Positions 1 to 11,446 of a DNA stretch of 64,000 nt are shown in pieces. The DNA is from Euptelea pleiosperma (Eukaryota > Streptophyta > Magnoliopsida > Ranunculales > Eupteleaceae). The position numbers were made by a program, and so were the translations under genes. The notes under the pieces are model-generated. The model was not told the origin of the DNA, did not search any database, and saw only the letters and a program-made list of their open reading frames with translations. Location: contig CM068543.1 of NCBI GenBank assembly GCA_035048495.1, positions 30,290,096-30,354,095 on the forward strand. The letters are read 5' to 3'. Each line of letters begins with the position of its first letter. The first letter of the stretch is position 1.

Positions 1-235
1 TTATAACCGTTGGATTAGAATCTTTTTTTATGGGTTGTTTTTAACCGTGGGATATCTAGCATTATTTGGGATAATCCGATCCAAAAGTTAGAAATAACTA
101 AGCAGGCTAATTTTTGGTATCTAGGTCGACTTAGGGATGAATTAACAAAAAAAAAAGGTCCACCTAGGGATGGATCAAACATCCAGACGGTCAGTGGTCT
201 CTAAGAATGTTCCACGTGGATAATACTGCGGTACT
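1..235. repeat. Palindromic MITE family M1, copy 1, truncated by window start
   Basis: This is the right part of a foldback repeat that recurs in the window near 3.7, 19.0, 46.6, 47.0, 62.2, 63.5 and 63.8 kb. Family landmarks are visible: a central inverted pair built on 'CCGTTGGATTAGAAT' and 'AACCGTGGGAT', a block like 'GTCCACCTAGGGATGG', then 'CAAACATCCA', 'CGGTCAGTGGTCTCTAAGA' and 'CCACGTGG'. There is no coding potential. The left arm lies outside the window. Boundaries are approximate. Confidence 0.6.
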
Positions 236-596
236 ACGAAGTTACGAACATCCGCCACCATCTCTTTCTCAGGTCAAAGTTTGACGACATATTTAATTAC
301 CAAATTGCCCGTATTTCGTGTTTGATTTTGGGAAAGAAATAAATAGATCATGAGCTTCTCTTTTTTAATTGATCGACGTGACTCAAATAAACGGTGATGG
401 AACCTGCGAGACATTTTATTATGGTGCATCAGAAAGTAACTGTTAAAAAATAAGGTATTAACCGGACGTGCGTTGCCATCGCCCCAACCCCAGCTCAGTT
501 TCACAGTCACAATCCTCACTGCACGTGATTTATTGGAGAAATCTGTCGGATGACACGCTTCTCCTAACCTACCTTTTGATTAATTTGACTTGTGGG
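236..596. other. Non-coding stretch, no feature recognised
   Basis: I see no open reading frame with recognisable content, no RNA gene and no repeat terminus in this stretch. The minus-strand frame at 274-519 has no family signature and is not treated as a gene. Confidence 0.5.
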
Positions 597-845
597 TAGG
601 GCTGTCAACGGATCGGGTTCAAATTGGATCGAGTCAGTATCGAATAGATCCAGAACCAATTCAATAGCTTTATCGTATCATGGTTCCCAAGTCCAAACCT
701 GATGTTATCCGACTGAATCGGGTTATTGGGGGCGACCAGATCCATTGACAGCTGAATGGTGTAGATCATCATCAATGGACGATATGGATGTACAAACAGC
801 TTAGATCTATTGAACATCATGTCAACCATTAAATGCCCCATTCAA
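597..845. repeat. Possible hAT-like MITE remnant
   Basis: The segment opens with TAGGGCTGTCAACGGATCGG. An almost identical start occurs at 17678. A TAGGG-type start is typical of hAT-superfamily terminal repeats. I could not find the matching inverted terminus or an 8-bp target duplication, so the right edge and the assignment are tentative. Confidence 0.35.
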
Positions 846-1088
846 AAAAAAAACCTCTTTAATGCATTAAAATACTTAGGAAATTAATGTTGAAAGATTC
901 TTAAATTTAATGAATGAACGAGGGAGGGAGAGTGCATATGCACGTTGGAAGGGATGGTACGATCATAAATTTTTAATTAGAGTTGAAATAAGCCCAACCT
1001 TGAATGCTCAAGTAACATGGCATCCCTTCATCATCATTATAGAAAACATTACTACCTTCATTTTAATGCTTTTTTTTAGTAAAACTTC

Positions 1089-1266
1089 GATGACAGGGCA
1101 GCAGATCACGGCACGTGGATTTTGTACCGGCGGACCACCTTAGCCTCACCACCCACGTACACAGGTGAGCACTCGGCACTTGAGTGCTCACCTGGGTACA
1201 TGTGTGGTGAGGCCGAGGTGGTCAGTCCGTACAAATCCACGTGCCGAGATCTGCTGCCCTATCATC
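1089..1266. repeat. Near-perfect 178-bp hairpin (foldback MITE)
   Basis: The two halves are inverted copies. The left arm runs 'GATGACAGGGCAGCAGATC', 'GGCACGTGGAT', 'CCTCACCAC', 'AGGTGAGCACTC'; the right arm repeats these in reverse complement down to 'CTGCTGCCCTATCATC', with a loop of only about 6 bases near 1175. Both arms hold a CACGTG (G-box-like) hexamer. It has no coding capacity. It looks like a short foldback element, and the pairing is good enough to suggest recent origin. Confidence 0.7.
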
Positions 1267-1379
1267 TCCTTCGATGACACAGAGCCCGGTCATCAAAGTT
1301 TTGTTCCTTTTTTTTGGGGTCATTGACATGCACACTGACAGTGACACGCATGCAAACACATCATATGCATGACATATGA

Positions 1380-1940
1380 TGAATGAAGATTAGAGATGTC
1401 ATTCCACAAACCCCCCCGCCAACGAATAGGTAAGTAGAGGCCCAAATGTAGTCATACCTATTGATTAGTGTGATGTGATCACATTGGACATCGGTTCTCG
1501 GATCCGCCGACTCGATATCCCTCCACCCAACCCAAACCCGCTGGTTGACCCTACCCCAATGGACCCAGAATTTTCCCCACTGGGTTTCCAACCCTACTGA
1601 TCTGAGAAATACCTGGGTCCAATCAATCCTCTTCTCTCCATAAATGAGTCTGAGCAATCCCAATCTACTCCTCCTGAGTCAGGAGGACGGTCATCAAGAG
1701 CATAGTCCATAAGCAAATGAAATAGTCCTAGAAACTCCTTTCTCGTGGGTTGCAACGGAAATGGAGTACTCCTCCGAGTCTCTCCCAACTCATCAGCATT
1801 CAGAGACACTGGTGCCTTTAGAGGAATCTTTACTTGAGGTGCACTCACTCTAATTACTGTTAGTTTCATTATGAAGTTGCTTCTCCCAAGATCCGATTCA
1901 TGGAGTTAGTGACGGGCCCTTATCCGTACCCTGGCATTAG
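1380..1940 (+). pseudogene. Probable decayed 5' part (ORF1 region) of L1-type LINE
   Basis: This stretch lies directly upstream of the endonuclease start at 1941. In one plus-strand frame it reads as a proline- and serine-rich segment broken by several stops, compatible with the low-complexity C-terminal half of a plant LINE ORF1. No zinc knuckle was seen. The assignment rests mainly on position. The LINE 5' end and target duplication were not found. Confidence 0.35.
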
Positions 1941-2381
1941 ATGTTGATTTTAGCCTAGAATTGTCGAGGGAGTGGGAAACCCTCAACAATCTAGGCTTTG
2001 AAAACCCACCTCAAAAAAACAAAAGCCTAATATCATCTTTCTCTCTAAGAGTACTAAAGCTTTGAAAGAGCGGAGCTCTCACTTATTCAAAAGCTTAGGC
2101 TTCTCATATTGGTGTATCCACCCAACTACAGGCCTCAGTGGGGGTCTAATTGCAGCTTGGCAAGTTGGGGTTCAGATTCAATCCCAAACTCACTCTGCCA
2201 TTGGCATCCATCTTCTCGTCAAATCCGATGCTACTAGTTCTCATTTGCTCCTCTCTCTACTATATGGCGATCCCAAGGTCCAATATCATCATATCCTGAA
2301 TCATAAAAAACTTCCAAAACCTTTTCAATTCCTGTCGACGTAGACAAAAGATCCTGAGTGCCAAACTATTGTGGAATATGT
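1941..2381 (+). pseudogene. LINE ORF2 endonuclease domain, broken
   Basis: Reading from the ATG at 1941 gives the usual L1 opening for plants, with TAG in place of two codons, then a frame change to PNIIFLSKSTKALKERS, and GLSGGLIAAWQ, which matches the conserved 'G.SGGL...W' block of LINE apurinic endonucleases. It should nick target DNA in a live element. The domain ends at the insertion point of the gypsy-type sequence. Confidence 0.7.
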
Positions 2382-3383
2382 TGTAACGACCTGGGTACTG
2401 AAGTGTGATTCTCAGCATTGATTAGAAGCACTTTTATTGTCATTTACTGATATTTGGGAGTATGTCTTATACCTTCTTGAACTTTCCTGGTTCATTTCGA
2501 GAGTTTTGATTATTTCATCGGACTTTTTGATAGTTTTCAATGCGAATCTAACCCTAAGTGGGGATGTGTCGGAGGTCGTGTAGCGAAATGTGTAAAGAAT
2601 TTGACTAAATGAACCTCGTTACGAGATCCGATATGTCGAAATACCCTAAGATGGGTATGTAGCATGTATTCTAAAGCTTTTAGAAAGTTTCTATAGCATT
2701 TTCGATAAATTTTGAAAATCGAATAGGTTTTAGTAGTAAATTAAACAATTAATTAGCGAGATTCCTAGGGTTTTATGTTAACTCAATTAAGTCCTAAGTA
2801 AGGATAACTCGAGCTCATTAATCTTAATAGTTTGGTCAAATTTGATCGACCATCAAAAAATTTGTGGGGCCATAATACCTGTCGGATTCCTAAAGAAGCA
2901 ACTTATTAGCATGCATCCAATTCGTCTTATAAGAGTTAATTAGCTTAGTCAACAAACATTTTTCACATGAAAGCACATTATAGTATGAGCCCCTTTGATC
3001 TTATTTGTACTATGTGATCAACTAATATTAGTTTAAAAAAAAAAATTTAAAAATTAAAAATTAAATTAATATTAATGGATATAAGTCAATATAATAGAAT
3101 CTATGCCTATCGGTGTGTTGTATGTTATGTTTTACAACTCAACACACCATAACATATTTGAGTGCTATCTATATGTAAATGTCATTTGTGATTAGGGTGG
3201 TTGCAAGATATTAAAATGTTACCTACTACACCCTATCTCATCTTTAGCAATCTTTTTCTTGTTGAGAGACACATGTCTCATGTCATTCTTGTTGAGAGAC
3301 ACGTCTCTCATTTCAATTACCATAATACCCCTCCTTCCATTTACAACCATCTTTCTTTAAAACAAAACCTCATTTTTTTTACG

Positions 3384-4080
3384 GAAAATTTCTAAAAAGA
3401 AAATAAATTTTAATCTATTTACAAAATCAAAATTCTCAAAAAAAGTAACTAAACGCCCTTTGAAAGGGCGTTTCTCCCTGACAAATATAAAAAGTGAAAA
3501 GACTAACTGTTCCACGGACAAAAGCTAAAAGGATTGACAAACGGGCGTTTGTACCTGACAGACGCCCTTTAAAAGGGCGTTTACCCATAGAGAGTAAAAC
3601 TTTTGTCCCAGGCCACATGGCACTCTTATTGGATGATGACCGTATGGATGTTTGGCAAATAACTAGGTGGACCTACACACCAAAAAAGAAACGTGATTAG
3701 TGGTTTATAAGCGTTGGATTGAAGTTATTTTCAGGGGTTGATTTTTAATCGTAAGAATTTGAGCATTATTTGAGTGCAAAGATCCAAAGGCTGAAAATTA
3801 CTAATCAGGCTGATTTTTTGACTGCAGGTCCATCAAGGGACTGATCAAACATCCATACGGTCAGCGTCCACTAAGACTGTGCCACGTGGCTCGTGGACAA
3901 AAGTTTTACTCTTCTATGGGAAACGCCCTTTTTTTGTCAGCCTTTTAACAGTTAATTTTTTCAACAGCCATGGAGAAACGCCCTTTAAAAGGGCGTTTAG
4001 TTACTTTTTTTGGAATTGTCAAAATTTTATTTTTGTTTTTGTAAATAGATTAAAATTTTTTTTCTTTTTAGAAATTTTCT
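3384..4080. repeat. Large palindromic element with nested M1 MITE core
   Basis: Both ends carry the same sequence in opposite orientation: 'GAAAATTTCTAAAAAGAAAA', 'TTTTAATCTATTTACAAAA', 'AAAAAAAGTAACTAAACG' and a 'CGCCCTTTNAAAGGGCG' mini-palindrome. Arms of about 100 bp or more continue inward through further CGCCCTTT/AAAGGGCG motifs and 'AGAGTAAAACTTTTGTCC' to an M1-type core (about 3610-3895) with 'CGTATGGATGTTTGG' and its inverted partner. Long terminal inverted repeats suggest a Mutator-like non-autonomous element. I could not settle its target duplication because the flanks are T-rich. Confidence 0.65.
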
Positions 4081-5339
4081 GTTTTTTTTATTCACACACT
4101 TCATCCAACGATGAGCTTGTATGGAGGCAATACAGTAAAGCTAAAAGCTGAGATTAAACTATGTTGAAGAGGACTTTGGGGGCTTTAAAGGGGCGCGGGA
4201 ATCGCCGAATTTAGTGAGGTCCAAGTTAGTTTCTCTCATTTCTTTTTCACATCATTTCAGTCCACCATTTTTACACTGTTATGCACCAATTTCAAGCTAT
4301 GTTTAACATCAATTTTAGTCATAAAATTCAGACTTGTATACATTTTAATTTCAAATCTATTTATGCACTTGTTTGCACCATGATTTTCAGCAGGTTCAGC
4401 CCCAGATTGAACCACCAAAATCCACTCAAAATATCTTCAATTCTCAGCCTGATTTAGACTCTGTTTTTCGCACCTCCAAACGACCTTAGAACAGGGACTG
4501 CGCCTCACTAATTTTAGTCCCAGATAATAGTCCCAAACCTAACTCAGTTGCAACCTCTAAAACACCCTAAAATCCTACTCAATCCATGCCCAAATGCTCA
4601 CCTTATAACAGCACCAAATGAGCCTAATCATCACCATAATTTTCAATCCCAAACGTCACAATTTATACCACAAAATAAAGATTGCACCTATCTGGTGACA
4701 GACCCTGAAAATGCACACCAAAACCAACCCAACTACCTTCAATCCTACCCACATGTATACCATTTTCTTGCTCATACACCTGCCTTAGAATTCCGCCTAT
4801 GGCTGAACCCAGCACTCTCCTCTTATGGCCATATAGCACCTCCAGAACAGCGGTGACGCCTATAGCCACACCAAGTAAAATAAATAAATAAATAAAATAG
4901 TAGGAAGAAGGGGGAAAAATGAGTTGGGTCCCTTTCTTGTGAAGCCCACAATCGTTCATGGACAGCCCATAGGGATGGCCCACCTATCCAAGCCAACAAT
5001 CATGGCCATGCCACCTTAGTTGGCCCATCCCAAACCCATCTTAGTTCAGCCCATTCCAAACTAATCTCAGCTCACTCACATTGGTCCATACTATTTGGTT
5101 TAGCCCAGTCCATCTACATTCAAGCCACGCTAGTCTTATTTTCCATCTTTCAGGCGCGGCGATCTCCTAGCCTAGCCTCATGCATTCGACCACTTGCCTC
5201 AACTCCTTGGCTGTTTTCATGGGCTTTCAATCCACTTTCTATTCTAATATGGTATTATATAGATATATGGATTAGTCAAAAACAAGTTTTAAAAATCTAA
5301 CACTCGACTCAAGAGAGATTAAAATTACTAAATCAATTA

Positions 5340-6070
5340 TATTAGTTAAGTTCTACCAAATTTGACTAGAGTTAATTTAATTTAACCTTTTTAATTAATT
5401 TTGAATTTATTGACCTATTTTGACCATATTCAACTTAGATGACTAAATTTGATAGATTAATTATATTACCTAGGGTTAACTACAACTAGTTATCATGGGA
5501 TTACACTTAACTTATTTTAAAACATTTTAATGAAGCATGAAAGAGGAATAATAAGGTTTAAGTAACTATTTAACTAGGTTGACTATTTTGACTAGTTTGC
5601 TTGGATGTTAGATCAATTAGTTTTACCAGTTCGATTAGGCCAACCTTATTGATTAGTTGACCAGTTGGACTTTGGCTGACTATAATAGCTAGTTTGACCA
5701 GTCTACTAGAATAACAAAAGTTCGTAGTTGACTAATTTGACTAGGCTGGACTAGACTGATTAGTTAACCAATTTTGCTAGGTTTGACTATATTAGTTGAT
5801 TAGTTTGACTTGGGTTGACTATAATGACTAGTCTACCAGTCTACTAAGTTAACAAAAGTTCTTAGTTGACTAGTTTGACTAGGTTAGACTAGACTGATTA
5901 TTAACCTGTGTAACTAAGGTTGGCTATGTTGATTAGTTGACTGATCGATTAGGATGGAACTAAATGGATTAGTTAACCAGCGGACTAGCTGAATAAACTT
6001 GACCTGCATTGACTAGTTGCCTAGACTTGATTAGTATTGTCTTAATGTTAATTAGTTGACCAAATAAATC
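5340..6070. repeat. Degenerate array of TTGACTAG-type units
   Basis: The segment is saturated with variants of 'TTGACTAGTTTGACTAGG'. A longer unit containing 'AACAAAAGTTCGTAGTTGAC' recurs about 135 bp apart (near 5713 and 5848). TTGAC is also the core of plant W-box motifs. It lies within the gypsy-type insertion. Confidence 0.6.
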
Positions 6071-6711
6071 CTATTTGACCTAAATTTGTGTCTTTAAAAT
6101 TGAGTAGGATTAAATAAGTTCTATTTAAGTTGACTTTAGGGTTTTGTTTTAGTCTTAGGTTTTTACTCATTTTAGTAGATCTATAGTGAACTTAGGGCTT
6201 AGTCTTCTACTTTAATTGATTTTGTTTATCTCTTCTTTGCATTTTGTCATTAATCGTGAAGAAAATGGAGCTATACAAGGAGAGAAGCGTAAATTGAGAT
6301 TTAAAGCATCCGTACTATAGCATAACTAGCAAGAGAGCAAACCGCACTTGTAACCATTGGAAGACCTTTTGGAGTAGCTTTATAAGGTGGGTAGCTTCTT
6401 ATCCTCTTAATAATCGTCTCATATTTATTTTGAAATCTTGCCAATTTATGCATATTGCTATATGATTTGATTTATGAATTAAGTTAAAAAATCTAATTAT
6501 TTTCTATAACTTAGAATTTCTCACTATTGAGTTTTTAGAAGGAGAATTTTCGAAAGTCAAAAGTATTATGGGAGATTTTTATCGAAACAATTATCTCTAT
6601 TTCATTTAATGAAAGAAAAGAGTGATTGTACATGGTTTGACATGGATTGTGAGTGGTTATGGGACGGGAGTTCCCAGTTGATTGAAGTATGTGGTGCGTG
6701 AAGTCCCTAAT

Positions 6712-6880
6712 TAGCGGGTGATGGTGATAGACTGCCTGAGACTTAGAACTTAGTTAGCGGGTGAGGGTGATAGACCGCCCGAGACTTAGAACTTAGTTAA
6801 CGGGTGATGGTGATAGACCGCCCGGGACTTAGAACCTGATTATAGATAGAGTGGGTGATGGTGATAGACCGCCCGGGATA
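6712..6880. repeat. 43-bp tandem repeat, four units
   Basis: Units start near 6712, 6755, 6798 and 6849. Each carries 'GGGTGATGGTGATAGACCGC' or a close variant followed by 'CCCGAGACTTAGAAC'. The spacing is 43 bp for the first three; the fourth is separated by a short insertion. It lies inside the gypsy-type insertion. Confidence 0.75.
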
Positions 6881-8246
6881 TATGTTTTGGATGATGTGTC
6901 ACATGAGCTTCAATGAGTAATAATCCGTATGAGGAGGCTGGTCCCAAGACGACGGAACATATAAGATGTGACTGGGAAATTCAGCACAAATATTTGTATG
7001 CAAAAGTTTTTCAGGAAGAGAAAGAAGGTTATTTGGATTAAAAATTGTTAATTATTATTTATATTATATAATATATCACTAGATGATCTGGAAAAGGATC
7101 AGTTGAACTACTGTAGGAGTGATTCGATGCTATTTTCGGAGGCAACGGATTTCTCTAAGATACGAATAATGATCTTATTCTCTTAGGTAGAATGGGCTTG
7201 TCTTTTAGAATATTCTCATTATTCATATCCAGAAAGTTCCAGTTCTCTTTTCTAGATTATCATCTTTGTAGTGTTACGTCTTAGAAGTCTAGATCTGATA
7301 GAGGTTTACATTATATGCCTCGATGAGGCTATAGACGTGAGGGGTACGGTTCGCCGGTCCCTGGATAGTTTTAAGGATCCTTGAAATGTCTGCAAACGTC
7401 GAACGATTGACCATCGTTGTTCTTTTGACTTGTGTATTCAGTGTCGTGGTCAAAGGCAATCTCCTGAGCTTAAATTCACGGGCTTGTAGTGTGCTCCTCA
7501 CACGCAGCAGCAAATATCCGTCCGACCGCAAATCAGGATACCAACGGTGGGGTTCCACACTGGTTAAGTATTAGGACAAAAGAAATGATTGCTAGACTAG
7601 GGCTGATACTAGTTGTGACCTCTTCACTCTAAGATGAATAGACTACCCGCCTTGTGTTGTTATTAGTTGGTGATGAATGAGATATAGATGTTATTGATAT
7701 AATGTTTAAATGCTATTTGATTTCTAATTTTATTAGTATGTTTTAAATTTTGTCATTTATTGCTAAATAAAATTGTTAGTTTGAATTTTCGTTCTTGCAC
7801 TTTTGTTTCTTTCAAAATGAAATATATTTTGTTGTTATATTATTTTGTATTTATGATGATTGTTTTAAGGATATTTGTTACCTGCGAACTTTTTCAAAAA
7901 AGCTCACACCCCCCCAGTTCTCTTGCAGAGAAGAACCTATGGACTTATTCAGGCTTGTTTTGAAGTGAAGTCTAGTTGTAGTGAAGCAGATTTCATGTTA
8001 TGAACTCGTAATTGAGTATGTAATTATATTTAGATTCTTGTTTAGAAGTATATATCATTAACTTCATACTTTATCTCTATTGAATAATGTCGAGTAGATC
8101 CGCACTTCCGTATTAAAAAAAAAATCCCCTGAAATTTATAACTTAGGTGAGATGTGAGAGTGAGTTTGCTTTGCGTGCCTTAGATTCAGGACACGTGGCT
8201 AACACCTCGAGATTCATGTGGTCCGAATTTGGGGCGTTACATATGT

Positions 8247-11200
8247 CTAACAAGAATCTATATCTAGATCCAAATAAACGTAGGTTCAGATGAAATTGAG
8301 TAAGACAAAAGCCAATATCAAAAGATGGAATTCTAAAAGGGGGGAGATATTCATGAAAAAATCAAATTCTTAAAATCCCAACATCTTCACCTCGAAAGAA
8401 AGGTGAAGGGTCATGCTTCTCTTCACCAAGAAATTTTTTTATCTGGGAAATTATCTCAGGCCCTTCAGAAAGAGCGGATGTTCTGGAGAGATAAATCTCG
8501 TAAAGTTTGGCTTAAAGAAGGGGATAGAAATGCCAAAAAAAATCCATATCTCCACCCTGGTCTGTCGTAAGAAAAATCATATTGACAAGATCCGGACTTC
8601 TGATGGTTTGTGGATGGATAAAAACTCAGCATTTGTCCAATTTTTCCAAACCTTGTTCTCTACCTCCTCCCCTCCACACATGGCTGAACTCTCCCACATG
8701 GGCCTCCCTCATATATTAGTTGAAGATAATAATTTTCTCATTCAGCCAGTATCAGAGGAGGAAATCCAAGCAGTTGTTTTTAGTCTAGGTCCCACCAAAA
8801 CGCCATCCAGGACCACATCTGTCGGATGGTGCAAGAATTCTTTCGGGAAAATTTGTCCCTGTAACCGATCAATCACACAAATATTGCCCTTGTGCCTAAA
8901 CTACAATCTCTGGAATTCATATCTCAATTCAGAACCATCAGTTTATATAATGTCACCTACAAAATTATTCCGAAGGCCTCTCAGCTTAAGACCATCCTTG
9001 ACAAGATTATACCCTGAATCAAGCGGCCTTCATTCCAGGTAAACAAATTTTAGATAACACCCTCTTAGCTCAAGAAGTCTTCTACACTATCAAGCTTAAA
9101 AAAAAAAAAAAAAAAAGGAAAAGAGGTGTGTGGCTTTAAAATTGGATATGTCTAAAGCTTATGATCGAATGGAATGGTCATTTCTAGAAGCCACCTTAAC
9201 TGCTATGGGGTTCTACCAAACCTAGATCAAGTGGATTATGAATTTTATCTCCACTATGAGCTTCTCTATTATGCTCAATGGGTCCACCTTTGGTTTCTTT
9301 TCTTCTTCTTGGGGTATCAAACAAGGGGATCCACTTTCTCCTTTCCTTTTTATATCGAGTATGAATGTCCTATCTGTGTTACTCCAAAATAAGGAACATG
9401 AAAATAGGTTTCATGCTTTCAAGCTTGCTCGCACGAGCCCATACATTTGTCATCTTCTCTTTGTGGATGACTGTCTCATCTTCAGTATAGTCAACCTGAT
9501 AGAAACAAGGAATCTTTAGGATCTTCTTAACTCCTTTGCTAGTTGTCAGGCCAAAAAAATAAATTTTGAAAAATTGGGGATTCTGTTCAGCCCTAATCTA
9601 CATCAACGATAGAAAAGGCCCTCTCATTTATCCTCGGTATAAAAAATGTCGATATATTTGAAAAATATTTGGGAACTCCTCTATTCATTGGTCGTTCAAA
9701 ATCAAAAGTTTTCTCCTTCTCGATTGAAAAAATTGGCCCATCTCATTTTAGGATGGATAGCAAAATAGTTACCACAAGCAAGACGTGCTACTCTAATTAA
9801 ATCGGTTACCTCATATAGTCCTGTTTACCAGATGCAATCCTTTTTGTTCCACAGAGCCTTATATAAGTGCATGGACTCCATGATAAATAATTTCTGGTGG
9901 AATGGGTCAATGGAAATACAGACTCTCGATCTGTACTCCTAAACATCTGGGGGGTCTAGGATTTAAGAACTTTCGTAAGATGAATTTGAGCCTCCTCTCA
10001 AAAAATATTTGGAAAATCCTACGAGCTCCAAACTGCCTTCTTGCTCGTTGTTTAAAAGCAAAACATTTTCTTTCTTTCTTGCCTCTATAAGCCTACAAAA
10101 AGCCAAATAATTTGTGGAGCTAGAAAAGTATTGCCAAGGCCAAAGAGAATCTCAAAACATGTATTTATTTGGATGATAGCGTCGGGATCTACAATTTTCA
10201 TATGGGATGACCCTTGGATAAAAGGTCTTCCAGAATTCAAGATTCAAGGCCCTCGCCTCCCCTGACACCCCCGTAAAATTTGTGGCAGATTTGATCTCCC
10301 AAAATGGTCAGTGGAATATTGAACTACTTTGGAGGGACCTCAATACCAATACTGTCAGTCAGGTTGTTCAAACTCCAATCAATCCTAAGCTACTCCATGA
10401 TAGATTATTCTGAACTTTTCATCCAAATGGCAACTTTTATGTCAAATCATCAGCTTATTGTCAACTTCAACAATGTCAACATACTAGTCTTTCCTCTCAA
10501 TTCCCCTCTCCCATTTGGTCTAAGATCTGGTCTCTCCCCATTATCTATAGGGCACAATTGTTCATTTAGCAATTTTGTGGCGATATTCTCCCTTCCAAAG
10601 CAAAAACTCCACTCTCGAATTGAGACTTGTGACCCGTCTTGCCCTAGATGCCATTTATGCCATTTAGCACCAGGGTGTGGTATGTTTCCCGTCTATCTCT
10701 TCGCACTGGAGGCTTATCAACAGAGCAGATATTAACATGGTTACACCAAATGTTTGTTGGTAGTAAATTAGGTGATGAATGGCAGAAATATACTTTGGCT
10801 TTTACATGTTTTCTTATGTGGCGTCTTTAGCTTGTACGCAATGATTTGGTTCATTACAACTCTTAGCCAAATATGTCCTCTATTTTAACTTCTATTCCCT
10901 ATTTCATCCACACCCCTCCCTCTAGAGCTACTTTATTCTCCCCCTCAAACTCCTGGATGCCGCCTATGGTTGGCTCAAACTTAATAAGATGCTACTTGGA
11001 AGGACTCTCATAATGTTGGTATGGGCTTTGTGTAACGTAATTCTTCTAACTCATTGGTTCTAGCATGTGGAAGTCCAGACAGAGCCGACTCAATGAAGGA
11101 ATCAAGGGCAAAGGCTATCTTAAGTGGATTGCTGGCGGCTAGGCAGGTTGGATTGGATCACATTTTGGAGTCGGATGCCCAGGATCTTATTGAAATGCTT

Positions 11201-11249
11201 AAGAAGGGTTCCTTTAAAGCTGGATGGTTTTCCTCTAGCTGGAACTAAC
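8247..11249 (+). pseudogene. LINE ORF2 reverse transcriptase to RNase H, broken
   Basis: Frames at 8413-9042, about 9130-9230 and 9238-9519 give consecutive RT blocks: [74 protein letters not shown] and FVDDCLIFS (catalytic Asp pair retained). 9902-10090 gives the post-RT block with GGLGFKNFRKMNLSLLSKN. About 10420-10830 resembles the zf-RVT zinc-binding region. 11054-11249 is the RNase H middle part (SRAKAILSGLLAA, ESDAQDLIEML). Frame changes, stops and a poly-A run at about 9096-9115 break the ORF. The copia element interrupts it at 11249. Confidence 0.75.
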
Positions 11250-11437
11250 TGTGATAAGAGATTAGGGTTAGAGATGGAAGAGAGGAGAGGTGAAGAGAAT
11301 AGGGGAAAGAGGAGAAATCGTGTAGAGCTTAGAATAGCCTACACGATTTCACCCAATATATATATTAAGTGAAGTTTTACAATATTACAAGGGCCCCCTG
11401 TAGAATATAAGATATTACAAGTAGGTCCCTGACAACA
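11250..11437 (-). repeat. 3' LTR of copia-1 (22 bp shorter than its partner)
   Basis: 188 bp, matching the LTR at 16373-16580 almost base for base but lacking 22 bp right after its outermost TGT (plus-strand view), and with one extra AT in the TATA-like run. The deletion sits 3 bp inside the element edge, while the target duplication is intact. Confidence 0.9.
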
Positions 11438-11446
11438 CTCCCCCTC
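11438..11446 (-). promoter_or_regulatory. Polypurine tract of copia-1
   Basis: On the minus strand this reads GAGGGGGAG directly before the TG of the 3' LTR. It is the expected plus-strand DNA primer site and overlaps the end of the gag-pol ORF. Confidence 0.85.

Larger units (their letters stand above)
2382..8241. mobile_element. Gypsy-type LTR-like insertion (solo LTR or derivative), 5.86 kb
   Basis: The insert begins TGTAACGACC and ends GGGGCGTTACA, the TG...CA form and end consensus common to plant Ty3/gypsy LTRs. It is flanked by a perfect 5-bp target duplication, TATGT, at 2377-2381 and 8242-8246. I found no primer binding site, polypurine tract, internal second LTR or polyprotein, so it reads as one very long solo LTR or a stripped element. 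It contains a palindromic element (3384-4080), a TTGACTAG-rich array (about 5340-6070) and a 43-bp tandem array (6712-6880). Strand is not decidable. Confidence 0.7.

Noticed and set aside
4548..4983. Overlapping 102- and 106-codon frames on opposite strands as genes
   Set aside because: Low complexity, inside a gypsy-type insertion, no recognisable domain, no splice or start context.
6712..6880. Regular 43-bp repeat as a CRISPR-like array
   Set aside because: Units are contiguous tandem copies without distinct spacers, in plant transposon DNA.
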